The notes beneath the pieces are model-generated. The model saw only the letters and a list, made by a program, of their open reading frames with translations. It did not search any database and was not told the origin of the DNA. A DNA stretch of 64,000 nucleotides from Micromonospora sp. MA102. GTDB lineage: Bacteria > Actinomycetota > Actinomycetes > Mycobacteriales > Micromonosporaceae. Shown piece after piece: positions 1-7,495 of the stretch (the first letter of the stretch is position 1; every line of letters starts with the position of its first letter). A program made the translations under genes and the position numbers. The stretch is taken from contig NZ_JAMWEG010000012.1 in assembly GCF_025460765.1 (NCBI RefSeq), positions 123,478 to 187,477 of the forward strand, in the 5' to 3' direction.

Positions 1-870
1 CACCCCAGCGAGGTGGTCCGCGCCGCGGTCGGCACGCCGAGCGTCGCGGAGGCCTCGGCACTGCGCGGCGGCGGCACGCTGCTGGTGCCGAAGACCGCCT
101 CGGCGATGGCCACCGTCGCGGTGGCCCGGCACGCCCCGCGCGGCCGGCTCGCGCTGGTCGGCCTCGGCCCGGGCGCGGCCGACCTGCGCACCCCGCGGGC
201 GGTGGCCGAGCTGCGCCGGGCCGCCGTGGTGGTGGGCCTGGACCAGTACGTCGACCAGGTCCGTGGCCTGCTCCGCCCCGGCACGCGGGTGCTGGCCAGC
301 GGGCTCGGCGCGGAGGAGGCGCGGGCCCGGGCCGCCGTCGCCGAGGCCACCGCCGGTCACGCGGTCGCTCTGGTCGGCTCCGGCGACGCCGGGGTGTACG
401 CGATGGCCAGCCCCGCCCTGGAGTACGCCGACGACCGGATCGACGTGGTCGGTGTGCCCGGGGTGACCGCCGGGCTCGCCGCGTCCGCGCTGCTCGGGGC
501 GCCGCTGGGGCACGACCACGTCTACCTGAGCCTGTCCGACCTGCACACCCCGTGGGAGGTGATCGCGGGCCGGATCGCCGCCGCGGCCGGCGGCGACCTG
601 GTGGCGCTGCTCTACAACCCGCGCAGCCGCACCCGTGACTGGCAGCTCGGCGCGGCGTTGGACGCCTTCGCGGCGCACCGCCCGCCGGACACCCCGGTCG
701 GCGTGGTGCGCAACGCCAGCCGCCCCGGCGAGCGGGTGCACCTGGCCACCCTGGCCACCCTCGACCCGGCCCTTGTCGACATGTACAGCGTGGTGGTGGT
801 CGGCAGCTCGCAGACGTGGGTGGTCGCCGGCCGGATGGTGACGCCCCGGGGGTACCGGTGGCGGTCGTGA
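1..870 (+). CDS. cobJ: CbiG C-terminal part fused to CobJ, precorrin-3B C17-methyltransferase (5' end outside window)
   Basis: The reading frame is open from base 1, so the gene starts upstream of the window; 289 residues are visible. The first 45 or so (VGTPSVAEASAL, LLVPKT) resemble the C-terminal CobE/CbiG domain. From about residue 49 there is a complete CobJ-type SAM-dependent methylase with LVGLGPG near its start, GSGDAGVYAMASPALE in the middle and LLYNPRSRTRDWQL later. CobJ methylates C17 and contracts the corrin ring; CbiG opens the ring lactone in the cobalt-early route. The fusion is known in actinobacteria. The next gene overlaps its stop. Confidence 0.88.
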   Translation, partial: HPSEVVRAAVGTPSVAEASALRGGGTLLVPKTASAMATVAVARHAPRGRLALVGLGPGAADLRTPRAVAELRRAAVVVGLDQYVDQVRGLLRPGTRVLASGLGAEEARARAAVAEATAGHAVALVGSGDAGVYAMASPALEYADDRIDVVGVPGVTAGLAASALLGAPLGHDHVYLSLSDLHTPWEVIAGRIAAAAGGDLVALLYNPRSRTRDWQLGAALDAFAAHRPPDTPVGVVRNASRPGERVHLATLATLDPALVDMYSVVVVGSSQTWVVAGRMVTPRGYRWRS

Positions 871-1046
871 CCATCGGCGCCTGCCAGGGCTGCGGCGCCT
901 GCCTGCTCACCTGCCCGACGCACGCCATCCGCCCCACCCCCGCCGGCCTGCGCGTCACCGACCGCTGCACCGGCTGCCTCGAATGCCTGGAGATCTGCCC
1001 CGTGGACGCGATCCGCGTCGACCCCGAACCCGGAGGAGAGCGATGA
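858..1046 (+). CDS. Small 2x[4Fe-4S] ferredoxin in cobalamin operon
   Basis: A 62-residue protein with two classic four-cysteine clusters: CQGCGACLLTCP near the start and CTGCLECLEICP in the second half. It is a bacterial-type ferredoxin, presumably cytoplasmic. GTG at 858 has a G-rich stretch at suitable spacing. GTG at 867, which overlaps the cobJ stop as GTGA, is an alternative that removes three residues. It overlaps the cobJ end and its own stop overlaps the permease start (ATGA), so it is translated within the cobalamin operon. A role in supplying electrons to a corrin-ring step, or to the iron-sulfur CbiX nearby, is inference. Confidence 0.85.
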   Translation: MAVVTIGACQGCGACLLTCPTHAIRPTPAGLRVTDRCTGCLECLEICPVDAIRVDPEPGGER

Positions 1047-2119
1047 CCTCGACCCCGACCGCCGTCCCCACCATCGGCCGCTGGAGCCGCGTCGAACGGG
1101 CCCGCCTGGGCGGCATCGTGTGCGCGGTCGCCGCGCTGCACGTGGCCGGCGTGACCCTCTACCTGTACTGGAACCACCAGCCGGCGGCGGCCGGCGGGCT
1201 GGCCGGCGCCGGCACCCTGGCCTACGTGCTGGGGGTGCGGCACGCCTTCGACGCCGACCACATCGCCGCCATCGACGACACCACCCGGCTCATGCTGCTG
1301 CGCGGCCGGCGGCCGGTCGGCGTCGGCTTCTTCTTCGCCCTCGGGCACAGCGCCGTGGTGCTGCTGCTCGCCCTCGTGGTCGGGCTCGCCTCCACCCGGC
1401 TGACCGGTGACCGGATGGCCGGCGTCCGCGAGGTCGGCGCGACCGTCGCGATCGTCACGGCGACCGGCTTCCTGCTGCTCGTGGCGGCCCTCAACGCGGT
1501 GGTGCTGGCCGGGCTGGCCCGGCTCTGGCGGCGGCTGCGCGCCGGCGCGCTGGACGAGACCGAGCTGGACCTCCTGCTGCTCAACCGGGGGCTGATGCAC
1601 CGGATCCTCGGGGCGCGGGCCCGCACCCTGGTCCGCTCCTCCTGGCACATGGCCCCGGTCGGTTTCCTCTTCGGGCTCGGCCTGGAGACGGCCAGCGAGG
1701 TGACCCTGCTGGCGCTGTCGGCGAGCACCGCCGCGGCCGGCGGGCTGCCCGTGCTGGCGCTGCTCACCCTGCCGCTGCTCTTCGCCGCCGGGATGTCCGC
1801 CATGGACACCGCCGACAGCCTGCTGATGAGCCGCGCCTACTCCTGGGCGTACCGGCAACCGGCCCGGCGGCTCTGGTACAACCTGGCCACCACCACCATG
1901 ACCGTGCTGGTCGGCGGCCTGGTCGCCAGCGTCTACCTGGCCGGGCTGCTCGCCGACCACCTCGGGGTCACCGTCCTGGCCGGGTACGCCTCGACCGCCG
2001 ACCACTTCGAGCAGCTCGGCTACGCCGTGGTGGGCCTCTTCGCCCTCGCCTGGGGCGGCGCCGTGCTGCTCTGGCGGCTGCGCGGCCACGACCGCCGCTA
2101 CGGGCAGGCCGCCTCGTGA
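1043..2119 (+). CDS. NiCoT-family nickel/cobalt permease
   Basis: A 358-residue polytopic membrane protein. The diagnostic NiCoT signature RHAFDADHIAAIDD lies near residue 66 (the H-x4-D-H metal motif of transmembrane helix 2). Further conserved stretches are LGHSAVV near 100 and LFGLGLETASE near 210. The ATG at 1043 overlaps the ferredoxin stop as ATGA and has GGAGGAG just upstream, which fixes the start. Placement inside the cobalamin operon argues for cobalt uptake, although the family also imports nickel. Its stop codon lies inside a 59-bp repeat that separates it from cobH. Confidence 0.92.
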   Translation: MTSTPTAVPTIGRWSRVERARLGGIVCAVAALHVAGVTLYLYWNHQPAAAGGLAGAGTLAYVLGVRHAFDADHIAAIDDTTRLMLLRGRRPVGVGFFFALGHSAVVLLLALVVGLASTRLTGDRMAGVREVGATVAIVTATGFLLLVAALNAVVLAGLARLWRRLRAGALDETELDLLLLNRGLMHRILGARARTLVRSSWHMAPVGFLFGLGLETASEVTLLALSASTAAAGGLPVLALLTLPLLFAAGMSAMDTADSLLMSRAYSWAYRQPARRLWYNLATTTMTVLVGGLVASVYLAGLLADHLGVTVLAGYASTADHFEQLGYAVVGLFALAWGGAVLLWRLRGHDRRYGQAAS

Positions 2120-2174
2120 GCGTGAGGAGTGAGCCGGGTCTGCGAGCCCCGCAGTCGCGAACGGAGATCCGCTC
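2116..2174 (+). repeat. 59-bp junction repeat, copy 1 (permease/cobH)
   Basis: First of four full copies of a 59-bp repeat. It begins with GTGAGC, whose TGA is the permease stop, contains the core GCGAGCCCCGCAGTCGCGAA, and is followed at once by the cobH GTG. Its own GTG opens a 20-codon frame that ends at the TGA overlapping the cobH start. GGAG lies nine bases before cobH. This copy differs most from the others in its last dozen bases. Confidence 0.9.
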
Positions 2175-2768
2175 GTGAGCCGGACCGTGCACCCGATCGA
2201 GGCGGAGTCCTACCGGATCCTGCGCGGGCGGGTCGACCTGTCGCACCTGCCGCCGCTGACCCGGGCGGTCACCGAGCGGGTGGTGCACGCCAGCGCCGAC
2301 CTTGACTACGTCGCCGACCTGGTCTGCGACGAGGACGGCCTGGCCGCCGGGCTGGCCGCGCTGCGGGCCGGCGCGCCGATCGTGACCGACGTGTGGATGG
2401 TCGCGGCCGGCATCACCCGGGCCGGGCGGGAGATCGTCTGCCCGGTCGCCGAGCCGGCCGCCGCCGAGCTGGGCCGCGCCGCCAGCATCACCCGCTCGGC
2501 CGCCGCGGTGCGGATCGCGTCCGACCGGGTGGGTCCGGGCGCGGTCTGGGTGGTCGGCTGCGCCCCCACCGCGCTCGTCGAGCTGATCGCGCTCGACGCG
2601 GCCCCGGCCCTGGTGGTCGGCCTGCCGGTCGGCTTCGTGGGCGCGGCCGAGTCCAAGGCGGCGCTGCGGGCCAGCGGCCTGCCCGCCGTGTCCAACGTGG
2701 GCGAGAAGGGCGGCTCCGCGGTGGCCGCCGCCGCCCTCAACGCCCTGCTGTATCTGGAGGAGAAGTGA
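2175..2768 (+). CDS. cobH: Precorrin-8X (cobalt-precorrin-8) methylmutase
   Basis: A 197-residue protein, normal length for CobH/CbiC. Conserved stretches include HPIEAESYRIL at the N-terminus, RVVHASADLDY (with the histidine used for the methyl shift from C11 to C12), PIVTDVWMVAAGI, NALLYL near the end and GLPVGFVGAAESK, which is very typical. The product is hydrogenobyrinic acid or cobyrinic acid. GTG at 2175 directly follows the 59-bp repeat, which supplies the ribosome binding site. Its stop overlaps the following CbiX-CobA gene. Confidence 0.95.
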   Translation: MSRTVHPIEAESYRILRGRVDLSHLPPLTRAVTERVVHASADLDYVADLVCDEDGLAAGLAALRAGAPIVTDVWMVAAGITRAGREIVCPVAEPAAAELGRAASITRSAAAVRIASDRVGPGAVWVVGCAPTALVELIALDAAPALVVGLPVGFVGAAESKAALRASGLPAVSNVGEKGGSAVAAAALNALLYLEEK

Positions 2769-4489
2769 AGGACCGGACCCCGCTGCTGATCGTCGGGCAC
2801 GGCACCCGCAGCGCCGCCGGCGTCGCCCAGTTCGCCGCGCTGGTGGAACGGATCCGCCGCCGGGGCGCGGTCGCCGACGTCGAGGGCGGCTTCATCGAGC
2901 TGTCCCGCCCGCCGCTGACCGACGCCGTCGGCGCGCTCGCCGGCCGTGGCCACCGGTCCGTCGTGGCGCTGCCGCTGGTGCTGGCCGCCGCCGGGCACGG
3001 CAAGGGGGACATCCCCGCCGCCCTCGCCCGGGAGAAGGAGCGCCACCCCGGCCTGCGGTACGCCTACGGGCGGCCGCTCGGGCCGCACCCGCTGCTCCAG
3101 GAGACGCTCGCGCGGCGGATCGACGCGGCGCTCGACGGGGCCGACCGGGCCGGCACGTGGGTGGCCCTGGTCGGGCGCGGCTCCACCGACCCGGACGCCA
3201 ACGCCGAGGTGACCAAGGTGGCCCGGCTGCTCTGGGAGGGGCGCGGCTACGCCGGGGTGGAACCCGGCTTCGTCTCGCTCGCCGAGCCGTCCGTGCCGGC
3301 CGTGCTGGAGCGGCTGCGGCGGCTCGGCGCCCGGCGGATCGTGGTCGCCCCGTACTTCCTCTTCGCCGGGGTGCTGCCGGACCGGATCGTGGCGCAGAGC
3401 CGGGAGTTCGCCGCCGACCATCCCGGACTGGACGTGCGGATGGCCGAGGTGATCGGGGATTGTGATCCCCTCGCCGACCTGGTCCTGGAGCGGCACGCCG
3501 AGGCGCTGCGCGGGGACATCCGGATGAACTGCGACACCTGCGCGTACCGGGTGGCGCTGCCCGGGTTCGCCGACAAGGTGGGCCGGCCGCAGACCCCGCA
3601 CCACCACCCCGACGACCCGGCCGACGGGCACGGCCACCACCATCACCACCACCATGCCGGCCACCACGACGAGCCGGCGCTGCGTCCCGGACAGGTGGCC
3701 GTGGTGGGCGGCGGGCCCGGCCCGGACGACCTGATCACCGTACGCGGCCGGGCGCTGCTCGACGCCGCGGACGTGGTGGTGGCCGACCGGCTCGCCCCGG
3801 CCGGGCTGCTGCGCCGGCTGCGCCCCGGCGTGCTCGTGGTGGACGCCGCCAAGGTGCCCCGCGGCCCGTCGATGGCCCAGGACACCATCAACGACACGCT
3901 GATCGCGCACGCCCGCGCCGGGCGCCGGGTGGTCCGGCTCAAGGGCGGCGACCCGTACGTCTTCGGCCGGGGCCACGAGGAGGTCCTCGCCTGTGCCGCG
4001 GCCGGGGTGGAGACGGTGCTCGTGCCGGGGGTGAGCAGCGCGGTGGCCGCGCCCGCCCTGGCCGGGGTGCCGGTGACCCACCGGGGCGTGGCGCACGAGG
4101 TCACCGTGGTGTCCGGGCACCTGCCGCCCGGGCATCCCGATTCCCTGGTGGACTGGGCCGCGCTGGCCCGGGCCCGGGGCACGCTGGTGCTGCTCATGGC
4201 GGTGGACACCGTCGGGCGGATCGCCGCCGAACTGCTCGCCCATGGGCGGGCGCCGGAGACGCCGGTGCTGGTGGTCCGCGACGCCGGACACCCGGAGCAG
4301 TGGTCGGCCCGCTGCCGGCTGGACGAGGTCGGCGCGCTCGCCGACCGCGCCGAGGTCCGGCCGCCGGCGGTCTTCGTGGTCGGAGCGGTGGTGGGGCTCG
4401 CCGCCGATCCCGCTTCGGCGCCTGCCGCGACCGGGCGGGCGCCTGCCGCGACCCACCCGGCGACTGCCGCCGTCTCGGCTCGGGGGTGA
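2765..4489 (+). CDS. CbiX-type chelatase fused to CobA uroporphyrinogen-III C-methyltransferase
   Basis: A 574-residue two-domain fusion. Residues 1-250 are a tandem CbiX/SirB-type cobaltochelatase (LLIVGHGTRS; second half VALVGRGSTDPDAN, PYFLFAGVL). A cysteine pair follows near 255 (MNCDTCAYR), then a histidine-rich linker at about 278-305. Residues 305-555 form a CobA/SUMT methylase (VVGGGPGPDDLITVRG, LKGGDPYVFGRG, VPGVSSAVAAPALAGVPVTHRG). The start is the GTG at 2765 overlapping the cobH stop. CobA makes precorrin-2 from uroporphyrinogen III; CbiX inserts cobalt into sirohydrochlorin. The His-rich tract probably binds metal. Confidence 0.92.
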   Translation: MKDRTPLLIVGHGTRSAAGVAQFAALVERIRRRGAVADVEGGFIELSRPPLTDAVGALAGRGHRSVVALPLVLAAAGHGKGDIPAALAREKERHPGLRYAYGRPLGPHPLLQETLARRIDAALDGADRAGTWVALVGRGSTDPDANAEVTKVARLLWEGRGYAGVEPGFVSLAEPSVPAVLERLRRLGARRIVVAPYFLFAGVLPDRIVAQSREFAADHPGLDVRMAEVIGDCDPLADLVLERHAEALRGDIRMNCDTCAYRVALPGFADKVGRPQTPHHHPDDPADGHGHHHHHHHAGHHDEPALRPGQVAVVGGGPGPDDLITVRGRALLDAADVVVADRLAPAGLLRRLRPGVLVVDAAKVPRGPSMAQDTINDTLIAHARAGRRVVRLKGGDPYVFGRGHEEVLACAAAGVETVLVPGVSSAVAAPALAGVPVTHRGVAHEVTVVSGHLPPGHPDSLVDWAALARARGTLVLLMAVDTVGRIAAELLAHGRAPETPVLVVRDAGHPEQWSARCRLDEVGALADRAEVRPPAVFVVGAVVGLAADPASAPAATGRAPAATHPATAAVSARG

Positions 4490-4506
4490 TGTGCGGGTCC
4501 GGCGGA

Positions 4507-4869
4507 TCAGCCGGTGACGGCGCGGGCCAGCACGTAGCCGAGGGTGGCCGCGGCGAGGCCGGCCGCGATGCTGCCCAGCACGTTGGCCAGGGCGTGGCCG
4601 CGATGGCCGCCGCGGTGCAGCCGCAGGGTCTCGTAGCTCAGGGTGGACCAGGTGGTCAGCGCGCCGCAGAAGCCGGTGCCGAGCAGGGCGGTCACCGCGG
4701 GGGAGGCGGGCACGGCGGCCACCGCGCCGAGCACCAGCGACCCGACCACGTTGACCGTCAGCGTGCCCCAGGGGAACGGGGAGCCGTGCCGGGCCTGCAC
4801 GGCCCGGTCGGTCAGGTAGCGCAGCGGCGCGCCCACCGCCGCCCCGAGCGCGATCAGCAGGACGGTCAC
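4507..4869 (-). CDS. crcB: Fluoride channel subunit CrcB/Fluc (second of pair)
   Basis: A 120-residue four-helix membrane protein of the Fluc family. GAPLRYLTDRA at the N-terminus, PWGTLTVNVVGSLVLG (with the conserved asparagine), and GFCGALTTWSTLSYETLRL are the family signatures. It exports fluoride as a dual-topology dimer. The GTG start at 4869 overlaps the stop of the upstream crcB copy (GTGA), so the pair is co-transcribed and may heterodimerise, as in many Gram-positive genomes. It converges on the cobalamin operon with only 17 bases between. Confidence 0.93.
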   Translation of the reverse strand: MTVLLIALGAAVGAPLRYLTDRAVQARHGSPFPWGTLTVNVVGSLVLGAVAAVPASPAVTALLGTGFCGALTTWSTLSYETLRLHRGGHRGHALANVLGSIAAGLAAATLGYVLARAVTG

Positions 4870-5348
4870 CGGCCCGCCCCGCCCCGCGCCCGGGCCAGCA
4901 CCCGGCCGGCCACCGCGTCCCCGGCCGCGACCGCCAGCAACGCCCCGGCCAGGGTTGCCGCCACGTACGCGAGCGCGGTGCCCGGCGCCCCGGCGGCGAT
5001 CGCCCGCTGGGCGTCCACGGCGTACGTGGAGAAGGTGGTGAAGCCGCCGAGCACGCCGACGCCGAGGAACGGCCGGACCAGCGGCCCGGCCGGGCGGGCG
5101 GTGAGCACCGCCATGAGCGCGCCGATCAGCAGGCAGCCGGTGAGGTTGATGCCGAAGGTGGCCCACGGGAAGCCGGTGGGCGGGTGCGGGAACGCGGCCT
5201 GGAGCCCGGCCCGGCCCAGCGCGCCGAGCACCCCGCCGGCGGCGATGACCCCGAGCACCGCCGCCGGGTGGGCGGGCAGCTCCCGCCGGTCGGCGGGGAC
5301 GCGCAGGTCGACGTCGGGGTCGACGCGGAACTCGGACGGTCCGGTCAC
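4866..5348 (-). CDS. crcB: Fluoride channel subunit CrcB/Fluc (first of pair)
   Basis: A 160-residue Fluc homologue with a hydrophilic N-terminal extension of about 35 residues. Family motifs are GALGRAGLQ, PWATFGINLTGCLLIG and GVGVLGGFTTFSTYAVDA. GTG at 5348 has GGGAGG at good spacing. An upstream in-frame ATG at 5459 would add 37 residues of basic, low-complexity sequence and was not chosen. It overlaps the second crcB gene by four bases. I looked for a fluoride riboswitch in the 180 bases upstream and did not recognise one. Confidence 0.9.
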   Translation of the reverse strand: MTGPSEFRVDPDVDLRVPADRRELPAHPAAVLGVIAAGGVLGALGRAGLQAAFPHPPTGFPWATFGINLTGCLLIGALMAVLTARPAGPLVRPFLGVGVLGGFTTFSTYAVDAQRAIAAGAPGTALAYVAATLAGALLAVAAGDAVAGRVLARARGGAGR

Positions 5349-5527
5349 GGTGCCTCCCACCAGGACGCGCAGCACTGGCAGGGACCGTTGGCGAGCGGGT
5401 CGCGGTTCTCCCGGCCGTTGCCGGGACGGCGGGCCCCACCGCCGGTTCCGCCCGAGCATAACGCCGTCCCTCAGCCGGCCTCGTCCGCGGCCGCGCCCGC
5501 CGGTCGGGACCGGCCGGGGTGGGCCGG

Positions 5528-6751
5528 TCAGGCCGCGACGTCGGCCAGCTCGTGGGTGGCCGCGGCGTCGCCCGGGGTACGCCGGGCACGCCGCTCGGCC
5601 ACCAGCAGCACCGCGAGGCCGAGCAGGGTGAGCCCGGCGCCGGCCCAGATCGGGGCGGTGAAGCCGAGGCCGGCGTCGATGGTCAGGCCGCCGAGCCAGG
5701 CGCCGAGCGCGTTGCCGACGTTGAACGCGGCGATGTTCGCCCCGGAGGCCAGGGTCGGGGCCCGGCGGGCGTACTTCATGATCCGCATCTGGAGCGGCGG
5801 CACGGTGGCGAAGCCGAACGCGCCCATCAGCACCAGCGCGACCACGGTCAGCGCCGGGTTGCCGGCGGTCAGCGCGAAGCCGACCAGCACCAGGGTGAGC
5901 ACCGCCAGCACGGTGACCAGGGTCCGGGACAGCGACACGTCGGCGGCCCGGCCGCCGGCCAGGTTGCCGGCGAACAGCCCGACCCCGAAGAGCACCAGCA
6001 GCCACGGCACGGTGCCGGCCGCGAAGCCGCTCACCTCGGTGAGCGTGTACGCGATGTAGGTGAACGCGCCGAACATGCCGCCGAAGCCGAGCACGGTGAC
6101 CACGAGCGAGAACCAGACCTGGGCGTGGGTGAAGGCCCGCAGCTCGCCGCGCAGCCCGCCGGTCGGCGCGGCGTCGGTCGCCGGACCGCGGCCGGGCACC
6201 AGGACGGCGAGGCCGACCAGCGCGACCAGCCCGATGGCGGTGATCGCCCAGAACGTGGCGCGCCAGCCGAGGTGCTGGCCGAGGAGGGTGCCGAACGGCA
6301 CGCCGAGGACGTTGGCGATCGTGAGGCCGGCGAACATCATGGCGATCGCGCCCGCCCGGCGGGCCGGCGCGACCAGGCCGGCCGCCACGACCGCGCCGAT
6401 GCCGAAGAACGCGCCGTGGCAGAGTGCCGCGACGATCCGGCCGGCCAGCATGGTGCCGTAGTCGCCGGCCAGCGCCGAGAGCAGGTTGCCGGCGATGAAG
6501 AGCACCATGAGGCCGAGCAGCACCGGCTTGCGGCGCAGCCGGGTGACGGCGGCGGTGAGCGCCACCCCGCCGACCGCGACGCTGAGGGCGTAGCCGGAGA
6601 TCAACCAGCCGGCCACCGACTCGCTGACCGCGAAGTCGGCGGCGACCTGGGGGAGCAGCCCCATGATCACGAACTCGGTCAGCCCGATGCCGAACGCCCC
6701 GATCGCCAGGGCGATCAGGCCGCCGGGGAGGGCCGAGGTGCGCTGTGCCAT
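5528..6751 (-). CDS. MFS efflux transporter, DHA1/AraJ-like
   Basis: A 407-residue, 12-helix major facilitator protein. The N-terminus GLIALAIGAFGIGLTEFVIMGLLPQVA is typical of the arabinose-efflux/YdhP group (shown here as a description of its first helix); RLRRKPVL is the loop 2-3 motif. The ATG at 6751 is preferred over one 14 codons upstream. The gene is divergent from a MarR regulator, and a perfect 14-bp inverted repeat lies between them, so the regulator probably controls this pump. Substrate unknown; a drug or small toxic metabolite is likely. Confidence 0.88.
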   Translation of the reverse strand: MAQRTSALPGGLIALAIGAFGIGLTEFVIMGLLPQVAADFAVSESVAGWLISGYALSVAVGGVALTAAVTRLRRKPVLLGLMVLFIAGNLLSALAGDYGTMLAGRIVAALCHGAFFGIGAVVAAGLVAPARRAGAIAMMFAGLTIANVLGVPFGTLLGQHLGWRATFWAITAIGLVALVGLAVLVPGRGPATDAAPTGGLRGELRAFTHAQVWFSLVVTVLGFGGMFGAFTYIAYTLTEVSGFAAGTVPWLLVLFGVGLFAGNLAGGRAADVSLSRTLVTVLAVLTLVLVGFALTAGNPALTVVALVLMGAFGFATVPPLQMRIMKYARRAPTLASGANIAAFNVGNALGAWLGGLTIDAGLGFTAPIWAGAGLTLLGLAVLLVAERRARRTPGDAAATHELADVAA

Positions 6752-6782
6752 GCCGTACCCAATCCATGCGTTCGAAACAAAA

Positions 6783-6829
6783 GGCGCGTGCAACTACCCG
6801 CGCCGACAACGAAGATAGTTGCACGCGCC
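6783..6829. promoter_or_regulatory. Probable MarR operator: perfect 14-bp inverted repeat between divergent genes
   Basis: GGCGCGTGCAACTA at 6783-6796 is repeated in exact inverse at 6816-6829, 19 bases apart. Each arm contains TTGCAC, a -35-like hexamer, pointing outward toward the pump (left) and the MarR gene (right). The arm centres are 33 bases apart, about three helical turns. Repression of both promoters by the adjacent MarR protein is the natural reading. Confidence 0.7.
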
Positions 6830-6887
6830 GTATACCGGCGCAAGGGTGGTAGCCTGGGGCCGTCCAGGTCACACCAGAGGGGGCGTC

Positions 6888-7337
6888 ATGGGGATCGCCG
6901 ACGACGCGGTGGAGATCCGCGCGCAGGGCTGGCGCACTCTCGCCGCGCTGCACGGCCTCATCGAGACCGCGCTGGAGCGCGCCCTCCAGGGCGAGCACGA
7001 CCTCTCCGTCGTGGAGTACACGGTGCTCGACGCGCTCTCCCGGCAGGACGGCTGGCACATGCGGATGCGGCAGCTCGCCCGCGCCGCCGCGCTCTCCGGC
7101 AGCGCCACCACCCGCCTGGTCACCCGGCTGGAGGAGCGCGGCCTGCTCACCCGCGTGCTCTGCGCGGACGACCGGCGCGGCATCTACACCGAGCTGACCG
7201 CGGCCGGCTCGGAGCTGCTCGGCCGGGCCCGCCCCACCCACGACCGGGTGCTCGCCGACGCGCTCGCCGAGGCCGAGCGCACCCCCGAGCTGGCCCCGCT
7301 GGTCGACGCGCTGCACCGGCTGCCCGCCGCCCGCTGA
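6888..7337 (+). CDS. MarR-family transcriptional regulator
   Basis: A 149-residue winged-helix regulator. It has the MarR layout: an N-terminal dimerisation helix, a recognition region at about 65-90 (MRQLARAAALSGSATTRLVTRLEERGLL) described here by its start MRQLAR and end EERGLL, the wing DDRRGIYTELT with the DxRxG-like signature, and a C-terminal helix pair. ATG at 6888 follows AGAGGGGG. It is divergent from the MFS pump across an inverted-repeat operator, so it is the likely local repressor, released by a substrate of the pump. Confidence 0.9.
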   Translation: MGIADDAVEIRAQGWRTLAALHGLIETALERALQGEHDLSVVEYTVLDALSRQDGWHMRMRQLARAAALSGSATTRLVTRLEERGLLTRVLCADDRRGIYTELTAAGSELLGRARPTHDRVLADALAEAERTPELAPLVDALHRLPAAR

Positions 7338-7495
7338 GCACCGACACCCCCGGCGCGGCCGAATCTCCTCCCACTGCATCGGCGACCGGCTATGCCGACG
7401 CCGCTGACCTGGCAGGACGGGCCGTACGGGCGTACGGTGATCGCACCCGCCCGGCGTGACGCGGCGCCGGCGCACCCGTCGCGCAGGAGGCCACC

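Noticed and set aside
2116..2174. Cobalamin riboswitch between the permease and cobH.
   Set aside because: The sequence is one copy of the 59-bp repeat found also in the PKS operon, with no B12-box.
5349..5527. Fluoride riboswitch before the crcB pair.
   Set aside because: I could not find the conserved pseudoknot-forming sequences of the crcB motif. A covariance-model search would settle it.
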